The position numbers were made by a program, and so were the translations under genes. Positions 56,100 to 64,000 of a stretch of 64,000 nt of DNA are shown here, piece after piece; positions within the stretch are counted from its first letter, which is position 1, and every line of letters starts with the position of its first letter. The stretch comes from Locusta migratoria (Eukaryota > Arthropoda > Insecta > Orthoptera > Acrididae), in NCBI GenBank assembly GCA_026315105.1, contig CM048744.1:27321759-27385758 (forward strand), in the 5' to 3' direction. The notes below the pieces were generated by a model, which was not told where the DNA came from, searched no databases, and worked only from the letters and a program-made list of their open reading frames with translations.

Positions 56100-57260
56100 C
56101 GACTAGTGGGTCGAATTGTTGACATTCCAGTCGTACTGAGTGCTATAAAATCGCCCGCCGACGTAAGCCGGCTTTGGAAGCACCACTTGGGCAGACATCG
56201 TGGCCGGCCGCTGTGCTTAATCGCGCGGCGGTCTCGCCACGACGCGACGCGACGCGGCGCCATGCGACGCCACGCCATCGACCGCGCCGTGCCTGGTACC
56301 CGATAGTATCGGTCGATGGGTCGCACCGGTCGACCTTCTGCTGCCCGGCGTCCGCGGCCGCCGCTTCGGCCGGCCGGACTCCGGGGCGCCCGCGCACGCC
56401 GTTCCGCCCCAAAAGAAACTCCAGACGTCGCCCGTTCTGCGGCACCCGGTGGCCGCCTGCCCGTCAGCTCATTAGCGGGGGCTAATGAAAGACAAATAGC
56501 CAGCATCAGCTCGCCAACCCCTCACCCCCACTGCTTCTCCCACCACTTCTCTTTCCGCTACGACATAACCCACTGCGGCGGCGATACACGCGCTCTGCAC
56601 GGCGGTGCTTTAATTACGAGATTGCCGTGCGGAAACATTACGCAGTAATAATTTAACCTCGCTGAGCATGCACCCGACTCGTTTGTTTAAGGGTCGCACG
56701 GAGCGTGCGCCGCCGTCTCTCAGACGGTTTTCTTGCACTCATTACCACACGCCGGCGCTGTGTACACAACACGCTCGTGCGCGCGCCTCCGAATGTATGT
56801 GTGGGAGAGAGAGAGACAGAGAGAGAAAGGCCGGATACGCAGCTACTCCCCGCTCGCGGTTCGCGGCCGCTGTTTGTTTAGCCGTAATTACGCCCGGAAT
56901 GAGTGATAAGCGTTATCTTTCTTGCGGAATTATTTACGTGGCCCCTGTGGCCGATTGGCATGGCTCTGGAGGCCGGGTGCTGCCGATAGTCGACTAATGC
57001 CGTGTCCCCGTCCACGCCAACAGCGGGCCGTATCGTGCTGACGAATTTAATGCCCGGCGTGTTATCTGACTGATACACCTGCCCCCCCCCCTCCATGACG
57101 CTCCCGCCGTCATGTCCATCACGTCGGCGTGTAATGACCTAAATTTGCGCAGTGTGTGAATAAAAATTAAAAGAGATTAAAAAGGGGACAGGTAATGCAT
57201 ATGCATCCGATCTGATTTCACTGTTGATCGCGGCTGCCATTTGCTGTGCAATTTCACGCC
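56100..57260. promoter_or_regulatory. CpG-rich non-repetitive island, candidate regulatory DNA
   Basis: More than a kilobase of CpG-dense DNA, unlike anything around it, with no transposon signature. It contains a perfect dyad tcattagc-gggg-gctaatga (56469-56488) with two ATTA/TAAT homeodomain cores, more TAAT sites near 56610 and 56655, a GA run (56806-56826) and, in its AT-rich shoulder, the 12-bp palindrome atgcatatgcat (57195-57206), which resembles an octamer/POU site. Open frames up to 145 codons occur on both strands, as expected from composition, and none has a domain. Interpretation as promoter or enhancer is inference. Confidence 0.4.
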
Positions 57261-57509
57261 GGTGGGCCTATCAGTCATTTCAAATCAGTTTCATTTTCTT
57301 TATATAAAATTACAGCTGCCGTCAACGCCAACGTTCCTGTCAACGCTGCAGAGCTGTATCGGAGGTAACTCCACTGGTAGTAGATTTGACTTCACTTTCT
57401 TCCGACACTTGAACTTACTTAGGTAGTTTGCGACATAATTAAATAAATAATAAAACTTTTAAAAAATCTATGGATGTCAAGATAACAGAACAATTTTTCT
57501 TTGCTGATT

Positions 57510-57625
57510 TCTAGTTTCAGCTCAAATTCCGAGCCACCTTAAACTATTAACATAGAACACGTAGACGGTATCGACGGAATGATATTAACATAATGCAATA
57601 TGGCATCTTGCTGAAATTGGCACCT
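57510..57625 (+). repeat. Left copy of a direct repeat flanking Tc1
   Basis: tagtttcagctcaaattccg, agccac, then cgtagacggtatcgacgga, atattaacat and catcttgctgaaattgg recur at 59150-59275 in the same order and strand, with a different middle segment. The Tc1 element at 57641 lies between the two copies. Confidence 0.75.
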
Positions 57626-57640
57626 CTGTTTACGGGTTAA

Positions 57641-59072
57641 TACACTACTGACCATCAAAATTGCTATACTAAGAAGAAATTCGGATGATAAACGAGTATT
57701 CGTTGCACAAATATATTATACTAGAACTGACATGTCATTACATTTTCACGGGGTTTGGGTACATAGATCCTGAGAAATCAGTACCCAGAACAACCAAGTC
57801 TGGCCGTAATAACGCCCTTGATACGCCTGGGCATTGAGTCAAACAGATTGGATGTCGTGTACAGGTACAGATGCCCATGCCACATCAAGAGTAGTGACTG
57901 GCGTATTGTCACAAGCCATTTGCACATGTAGCTTCAACACGATACCACAGTTCATCAAGAGTAGTGATTGGCGTATTGTAACGAGTCAGTTCCTCGGCCA
58001 CCATTGAGCAGACGTTTTAAATTGGTGAAAGACCTGCAACATGTGGTCATGCATTATCCTGCTGAAATGTAAGGTTTCGCAGGGATCGAATGATGGGTAG
58101 AGCCACGGGTCGTAACATATCTGAAATATAACAGCCACTGTTCAAACTTCCGTCGATGCGAACAAGAGGTGACCGAGACGTGTAACCAATGACACCCCAT
58201 ACGATCACACCAGGTGATACGCCAGTATGGCGATGACGAATACACGCTTCCAATGTGCGTTGACCGCGATGTCGCTAAACACGGATGCTGTAAACAGAAC
58301 CTGGATTCTTCCGAAAAAATGACGTTTTGCTATTCGAGCACCAACGTTCGTCGTTGCGTACACCATTGCAGGCGCTCCTGTCTGTGATGCAGCGCCAAGG
58401 GTAACCGCAGCCATAGTGTCCGAGCTGATATTCAATGCTGCTGCAAATGCCGTCGCACTGTTCGTGCAGACGGTGGTTGTCTTGCAAACAGGCAGGACAC
58501 CATTGCAGGCGCTCCTGTCTGTGATGCAGCGCCAAGGGTAACCGCAGCCATAGTGTCCGAGCTGATATTCAATGCTGCTGCAAATGCCGTCGCACTGTTC
58601 GTGCAGACGGTGGTTGTCTTGCAAACAGGCATGCAGATAAGTTGCCTGTCATCGTGACTGCTACTGATACGAGGCCGTTGGGATCCAGCAAGGCGTTCGG
58701 TATTGCCCTCCTGAACCCATCGATTCCATATTCTGCTAACAGTCATTGGGTCGCGACCAACGCAAGCAGCACTGTCGTGATACGATAAACCCCAATCGCG
58801 ATACGCTACGGAAACGTGATGGTACGCATTTCTCCTTCTTACACGAGGCATCACAACAATGTTTCGCCAGTCAACGCTGGTCAACTGCTGTTTGCGTATG
58901 AGAAATCAGTTGGAAACGTTCCTCGTGTCAGAACTTTGTAGGTGCCAACCTTGTGTGAATACTCTGAAACGTTAATCATGTGCATATCACAGCATCTTTT
59001 TGCTGTTGGTTAAATTTCGTGTCTGTAGCACATCATCTTCGTGGTGTAGGAATTTTAATGGCCAGGAGCGTA
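57641..59072 (-). mobile_element. Tc1-like transposon with both terminal inverted repeats
   Basis: The left end tacactactgaccatcaaaa and the complement of the right end tacgctcctggccattaaaa form inverted repeats of about 24 bp including TA. The minus-strand transposase starts MPRVRRRNAYHHVS at 58848, with LSYHDSAACVGRDPMTVSR and RIWNRWVQEGNTERL, and near 58060 retains LRNLTFQQDNA (second-Asp motif). Frames are broken. An exact 135-bp tandem duplication (58360-58494 and 58497-58631) enlarges the copy; without it the length is about 1.3 kb, usual for Tc1. The copy at 36408 is the same family. Confidence 0.92.
58360..58631. repeat. Exact 135-bp internal tandem duplication in Tc1
   Basis: Bases 58360-58494 and 58497-58631 are identical by eye, separated by two bases. 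The copy at 36408 has only one unit (about 36750-36870). The perfect identity means a recent event or an assembly artefact. Confidence 0.9.
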
Positions 59073-59086
59073 GGTAGTTTTATATG

Positions 59087-59275
59087 AGGCTCGGAATTTG
59101 AGCTGAAACTAGAAATTAAAAACAAATTTTAACAATTTATTTTTAATTTTTAGTTTCAGTTCAAATTCCGAGCCACTTTTAGATCTATAAAAGTAAACTA
59201 CAAATTATAATACGTAGACGGCGTCGACGAAATGGTATTAACATCAAGTAATACATTGCATCTTGCTGAAGTTGG
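59087..59275. repeat. Hairpin and right copy of the Tc1-flanking repeat
   Basis: gaggctcggaatttgagctg, then aaactagaaattaaaaac (59087-59124), is the inverted complement of tttttaatttttagtttcag, then ttcaaattccgagccac (about 59139-59179), giving a stem of some 35 bp with a short AT loop. The right arm is also the start of the direct repeat shared with 57510. This resembles the terminus of a foldback element. Confidence 0.75.
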
Positions 59276-59955
59276 ATACTAAAACGCAACCGCAGTGCTC
59301 AATTGACGTACCCAGGTCTGTACGTTACCTTTAAGTATATTCGACGTTCTTCTCTACGTCGATCAAAACCAATGATACGCGAAATGCGTAGCCTCTCGAT
59401 ACTTTCACAAAGGTCACCTGAATGTTGAGCACTGCGAGCATCTGCGACCAACGCGGTTGCACTGTTTAACGTTTCATGGCGACAGCGTACACAAAATGTG
59501 GCAAACCAGCATTGTTGAAGAGGATAAGTGGACGAAACGAGAAGTTAAGTGATAATTACCGATGAGGATCAAGAGTGCTTGCGGCCAAGTAAAACTGCCA
59601 TGATAAAAGCAACTACAACACTTACTTTATTAACACTATGGTAAAAGCAGTACGGTAGGTGTTTAACATTGATGGAAGGCTTTGTTAGCAAAATCTGATG
59701 CAAAGCTGCGAAGCAACTGGAGCCACAATCATAAAAGCTGCAGTCTTCCTTGTCTAGGAGTACGTGGTATGTTGCGGTGTGTGATCGTTTACATTGCTTC
59801 AAACACACATTTAAGTATCGAAATCGCGAAAGCGGCTTACTATACGGAATGACTGCTTCCTACAGTCAAGCATGGGTGAGGTTCCGTCAGTACAGAAACA
59901 CAGCTGAAGATACGATTCCCTGCCCTTGTGAGGTAGGGCGATTCCGGCTGTTGGT
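59276..59955. other. Unassigned DNA
   Basis: Nearly 700 bases without a recognised element or exon on either strand. Confidence 0.35.
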
Positions 59956-59959
59956 CGGT

Positions 59960-60190
59960 TCTCCTTTCCGTTTAATACCTTTGCTATAACGAGACAGTGC
60001 TGTTCAAGGGAATGTATTAATGTTGACATTCAGAGAGTCTCTGTTGTGGTGACTGCCACTGAACTTGGGCGATCATCTCTGTGCTGCTTTCGTGTTTACT
60101 AAATGAACCTGTGACAAAACGTGCTGCTCTTCTTTGAATTCTTCTATCAAACATATCTGATACGTTTCGCACACTGATTACCAGTTTTCA
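59960..60190 (-). pseudogene. Short antisense LINE C-terminal fragment
   Basis: The minus strand reads RRIQRRAARFVTGSF near 60150-60110, followed by TEMIAQVQWQS near 60075 and LSECQ near 60030, the RRAARFV..TEML segment seen in other CR1-like copies. Both ends are truncated. A T run at about 60193-60212 abuts it. Confidence 0.7.
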
Positions 60191-60539
60191 AGTTTTTTTT
60201 TTTTTTTTTTTCAAATAATTCGTGATGAAATTAGGTCTGGCAACTGCCTCGCCTTCGATTGCGGCTTATCCACTTGAGTTCACTCTGTATGTCAGCTCGC
60301 AGATACAGAATGATAAGCCGAAGAAACTTATCTGGCGTCAGGCGAAGGCGTTACATCTATTACTGCTGCTACAATAGCAGGTTATGATGATCTAAGTCAC
60401 GGCAGATGCGGCGCACAATTTCCGAGGTGGTGATAAGGTGGCGGTTTTAACGTAACACCATCTCAAGAGTGCATCGTGAATGTCGGGAATCGGATAAAAC
60501 ATCAGATCTCTGACATTGCTGTGAATAGAAAAAAATTCA

Positions 60540-61245
60540 GCAGGAACGGGACCGACGACGCCTGAAGAGAATCATTCGACATGGCAGAGGCGCAACCGTA
60601 CCGCAAATGGCTGCGGATTTCAAAGTGGGGCTATCAACAAGCGTCAGCGTGAAAAACATCATCAATATGGGCTTTCGGAGCCGAAGGCCGAGTCGTGTGC
60701 CGAAGGCCCAGTCGCCTCACCTGGGCCCATCATTTGAATATTGATGACTCGAAACAAGTTGTACGGCCTGACGAGTCTAGTTTCAAGTTGTAACGCGCAT
60801 TGGACCTGTTAGGGTATGAACACAACGTCATGAATCCATGGACCCTGCATGCCAGCAGGGAACTGTGCAAGCTGGTGGAGACCGTGTAACAGTGTGGTGC
60901 GTGCTCGGTTGGAGTGGTGTGGGACCCCTGACACGTCTAGACACGACTCTGACAGGTGACACGTACGTGCTCAGCCTGGCTGATCACGTGCGCCCATTCA
61001 TGTCCATTGTGCATTCCGAAGGACCTGGGCAATTGCAGCGACCCCCACATGCTCAGAATTGCTACAGTGTGGCTCCAGAAACTCTCTCATGTATTCAAAT
61101 ACCTCCGCTGCCCAGAAAACTCCCCAAATTTCAATATTACTGAGCACATCTGTGAAGACCTCCTGTTCAGAAGACATCGCCACTCCCTTGTACTCTTGCG
61201 GGTTTATGGACAGCCCTACATAATGCATTGTGTGAGTGCTCTCCG
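60540..61245 (+). pseudogene. Tc1-like transposase relic of a second family
   Basis: Plus-strand pieces in order: RDRRRLKRIIRHGRGATVPQ, MAADFKVGLSTSVSVKNI, INMGFRSRRPSRVP (helix-turn-helix region), a first-Asp region reading RPDESSF near 60768, PHESMDPACQQGTVQAGGDR (60820-60890), VWCVLGWSGVGPLTRLDTTL and PFMSIVHSEGPGQ, then CPENSPNFNITEHICEDL (third motif, near 61110). The FQQDN motif is destroyed. Terminal repeats were not found. It is a different Tc1 family from 36408 and 57641. Confidence 0.85.
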
Positions 61246-61255
61246 GCCCCTCCAC

Positions 61256-62705
61256 TTCTACATCTACATAGATACCCTGAAAATCACATTTAAGTGCCTG
61301 GTAGAGGGTTTATTAACCACTTTCATAAGTTTTCTCTACCGTTCCATTCTCTAACAGCGCGCGGGAAGAAAGAATACGTGAATTGTACCTTTTTCAATGT
61401 GGTTTCTCTTATTTTATTCGAATGGTCATGACTGCCTATGTAGGTGGGTGCTAGAAAAATATTTTCACATTCAGAAGCAAAAGTATGAAATTGAAATTTC
61501 GCAAATAGATCTCGCCACAGCGACTAACGTCTTTCTTTTAAAGATTTCCACCTCAAATCGTGCAACATTTCCGTGACGCTTTCCACCCTGTAACGTGATA
61601 AAACAAAACGAGCTGCCCTTCTCTGAAGCATCTCAGTGTCTTCCGTCAGTCCCGCCTGGTGTGGGTCCCACACTGGGCAACAGTATTCCTGGTGAGCACG
61701 CACAAGTGTGATGTACGCAGTCTCTTTGGTGGAGCTGTTGCAACTTCGAAGCGTTATGCCAATGAAACCTTTGGTTCGCCTTCCCCACAATGTTTTCTAT
61801 GTATTCTCTCCAGTCTAAGTTTTTCGTAATGGTAACTCCTAGGTATTTGGTAAAATTTACGACCTTAAGGTATGACTGATTTATCGTGTAACTGAAGTTC
61901 AGCATATTTCTTTTAGCCTGCCGCGGTGGCCGAACGGTCTGCGGCGCGCCAGTCACGTTCTGCACGGTCACTACGGTCGGGGGTTCGAATGCCCCCTCGG
62001 GCATGGATATTTGTGTCGTCCTTACTATTAGCTAGTACATAAGCAGTTTGTAAGTATAGGGACTGAGGACCCCGTAGTTAAGTCCCGTAAGCTCTACCAA
62101 CATTTGAACATTCGATTCCTTGTATTGGTCATGTGTATTACTTCACACTTTTCATTATTTAGTGTTAATTGCCAATTTTCGCACAACGTAGAATTTTTCT
62201 CTAAATCTCTTTGCATTTGATTTTAATCCTCTGTTGACTTAACTAACTGATAAATGACAGCATCATCCGCGAATAGTCTAGGGAGCTATTCAGATTGTCT
62301 CCTAAATCGTTTATAAACACGAGGAAGAGTAGGGAACCTATAAGGCTTTGCTGGGGAACGCCAGATATCACTTTTGTTTTACTCGATTACTTACTGTCAG
62401 TTACTACGAACTGTGTCCTTTCTGATAGGAAATCGTGAATGCGGTTGTAGAACTGGGGCGATATACCATAAGCACACAGTTTCATTAGAAGCCGCTTGTG
62501 AGGTACAGTGTCAATAGCCTTCCGGAAACCCAGAAATATGGAATCGATCTGAGATCCCTTGTCGATGGCACTTATAACTTCATGTGATAAAGGGCAAGCT
62601 GTGTTTCGCAAGAGCAAAACTTTCAGTATCTATGTTGACTATTGGTTAATAGATGTAGTTCATAATGTTCGAACAAAGTATATGTTCCAAAGTCCTACCT
62701 CTGCG
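61256..62705 (-). pseudogene. LINE of the 4344 family, antisense, split by a SINE
   Basis: The 3' tail is ttctacatctacatag at 61256. Up the minus strand: RRAARFVLSRYRVESVTEML, EYCCPVWDPHQAGLTEDTE (61690-61620), GKANQRF near 61790, then across the SINE NFNY.INQSYLKVVNFTKYLG, remains of the motif C region near 62260 (ADDAVIYQLV-like), ERTQFVVTDSK, DSIFLGFRKAIDTVPHKRLL (motif A with Asp changed to Gly, 62530) and SILHILCSN-like remains near 62690. Motif A has lost its catalytic Asp, so it is a dead copy. Confidence 0.9.
61916..62114 (+). mobile_element. tRNA-derived SINE nested in a LINE
   Basis: Head gcctgccgcggtggccgaac, then ggtctgcggcgc, is the copy closest to an authentic class II tRNA D-arm in the window. 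The B box is gggttcgaatgcccc. The LINE coding sequence is continuous across it. Approximate target duplications atttctttta and attccttgta flank it. Confidence 0.88.
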
Positions 62706-64000
62706 TGTTCACGGGACCTTCGCAGGATATTAGGCACGTGTACCAGTTTCTTTGCTCTTCTGTGTATTACTGACGTAAAGCTTTCAGTGATTGTTCTGTA
62801 TCCGTCTAATAAAGTAATGAAGAATCTCTTTGGTTCTTTTGAGGGTCACCTTTCACTTCCTGCACCGTGCGTCGCTATGCTGCAAATCATAATATATTTC
62901 GCCACAATTTTCCAGCGTTTCGACTTCTCGTTATTCCACAGAATAGGCCTATGTTAGGCCTATCGACTAGTTCATTTACATATACTGAGTAAAGTAACGG
63001 TTTTATCGTTGTTGCGTCGCTACTCGCCACAACAATAAAACCATTACATGGTCTACACAAGTCGCCCCACAACTTCAAGAAGGGGCCGTCAGTGGCTCCA
63101 CAGTACTTCGGCCGCTGGGGGCGCCCGCAGTCTTGTTACCTCCTTGCCTTCTTCGCGCGTCGGCCAATAGGAAGACTGGAGCTCGGCTAGATATGCCGGA
63201 GCACCACAAACGCGACAGTCAGTACGGAGAGTGCGGAAGTTCCAGTCAGAAATACCGCAGTTCAAGAAATTAATTATAGAAGAGACAGCCTTCTGCCGGA
63301 ACAGTTTTCTATTGCATAGCAAAACTAAGTCATAGAACAAGAAGTTTGTACCAACACAAGCACATCAAAGTTAACTACGGATTTCTTCTGACAATAAATC
63401 CTTGGAGGATTAATCAGATCTTTTCGCTGCAGACGTTGTCCACATCGTGGCCAGCGACGGTCCACTTCCTTCTACTACAGCATCCCGAGGTTACAACATT
63501 TATAACTCTCCCGTGATGTATGCCAGAAAATGTTTTCACGTCGGAAAAAGTCTGCCCGTTCAGAATGACATGCTATGTTCTGTCCGCTAGAAAGTCCGCT
63601 ATCCAGTCACTCGGTTGGTTCGCTACTCTATTCGCTTGTATATCGCTCATTACATGGCAGTGCGAACTAATTCCGTAAGTCAAGGATCACGGATCTATCT
63701 GGGCTTCTGTATCTAGTGCTTTCTGTTTCTCGAGGACGAATAGATCGTTCCTTTCAGAACCAATGTTGATTCCTAGAACCGTAGAAATGTCAGAATAAAA
63801 GGGCATGAAAGATCTTCCGAAAGGCTTCAACCGACAGACGTCAGATATGTAGGCCGACATATTATCGCTTCTGTTCGGCAAACTTTCTTCAAGAAGCGCA
63901 TCGCTGTTAACGATTCTCTGCCTCTAGATACCTACGGTACACTTATTTTGGAAGGGGGATAGGTGGGGGCAAGTTCCCCTTCAAACTCAGTGTAAAATGA
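62706..64000 (-). pseudogene. Antisense LINE relic split by a probable LTR; continues beyond the window
   Basis: The minus strand, joining across 63007-63498, reads FLADRT-like remains near 63580, HVILNGQ-like remains, FSGIHHGRVI then KPLLYSVYVNELVDRPN near 62990-62945, i.e. motif B into the segment before motif C of a CR1/jockey-like polymerase. Upstream, near 63720, an EKQKALDTEAQIDP reading is the decayed motif A (KAFDT-like). The GVPQGS motif is replaced by a diverged sequence. The relic runs off the window at 64000. Confidence 0.7.
63007..63498. mobile_element. Probable solo LTR inserted in a LINE
   Basis: A 492-bp insertion interrupts the antisense LINE coding sequence. A 5-bp duplication tttat flanks it (63002-63006, 63499-63503). 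Its ends cgttgttgcg and ggttacaaca are close to the TGTTG..CAACA termini of gypsy-like LTRs, with the first base changed. It contains an AATAAA at 63393-63398 and ends in the gcatcccgaggttacaaca phrase typical of such LTRs. No internal polyprotein is present. A hairpin over the left junction (62994-63047) complicates the left boundary. Confidence 0.6.

Noticed and set aside
56069..56506. Frames of 100-145 codons in the CpG-rich island
   Set aside because: Arg/Ala/Pro-rich translations of GC-rich DNA in several frames at once; no domain.
1..64000. CRISPR arrays, bacterial operons, prophage or riboswitches
   Set aside because: No regularly spaced direct repeats with unique spacers, no co-directional gene clusters and no ribosome-binding-site pattern; the tandem array at 10331 has contiguous homologous units.

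Overview
The window reads as repeat-rich nuclear DNA from a large-genome insect, most probably an orthopteran of the locust/grasshopper (Schistocerca) type. The organism call rests on recognising a very abundant tRNA-derived SINE (about 12 full or partial copies here) and the accompanying mix of CR1/jockey-like LINEs, endonuclease-reverse transcriptase elements, Tc1/mariner, piggyBac and Penelope-like elements. It is family recognition by eye and was not checked against a database. I see no bacterial operons, no CRISPR, no rRNA, no convincing functional tRNA gene and no host protein-coding exon. All recognisable coding sequence belongs to mobile elements, and almost all of it is broken.

Layout. 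1-4.3 kb: unassigned DNA, a local duplication carrying two independently inserted SINEs, a GC-rich island and a head-to-tail SINE dimer. 4.3-6.85 kb: the best-preserved element, a 5'-truncated LINE with an 806-codon open frame. 6.9-9.8 kb: LINE relics, a hammerhead-like motif and two SINE types. 10.3-11.4 kb: a roughly 184-bp tandem satellite with palindromic CGTAATATTACG motifs. 11.5-17.3 kb: two mariner-like transposons, two related SINE copies with a shared flank, and an A-rich degenerate minisatellite split by a third SINE type. 17.3-19.6 kb: unassigned. 19.6-24.1 kb: SINEs, LINE relics and two Tc1-like relics. 24.1-27.2 kb: unassigned. 27.7-31.4 kb: the 5' part of an I/R1-like LINE (ORF1 plus the start of an AP endonuclease), then an antisense LINE relic carrying a SINE and a foldback MITE. 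32.4-34.9 kb: Penelope-like remains with a LINE inserted in them. 36.4-39.7 kb: a Tc1 element with a nested SINE and a long antisense LINE. 40.3-45.3 kb: LINE relics including an RNase H fragment. 46-50.5 kb: opposed LINE fragments, a Penelope-like element with inverted terminal repeats, and a piggyBac deletion derivative. 51-56.1 kb: SINEs and LINE relics, including a LINE inserted in a SINE that has made a chimeric 269-codon frame. 56.1-57.3 kb: a CpG-rich non-repetitive island with homeodomain-like dyads. 57.6-64 kb: Tc1 elements, antisense LINE relics and a probable solo LTR.

How the parts relate. The nesting gives a relative chronology. Tc1, LINE and Penelope-like relics are oldest. The Leu/Ser-tRNA SINE is among the youngest insertions: it interrupts LINEs at 30.7, 40.4 and 61.9 kb and a Tc1 at 37.2 kb, usually with clean 9-13 bp target duplications. 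The SINEs have no coding capacity and presumably used LINE machinery. The most unusual signals are the palindromic satellite, the recurrent CTGA(A/T)GA-hairpin-GAAAC motif downstream of Penelope GIY-YIG fragments, the SINE-derived start codon of the chimeric LINE frame, and the CpG-rich island.
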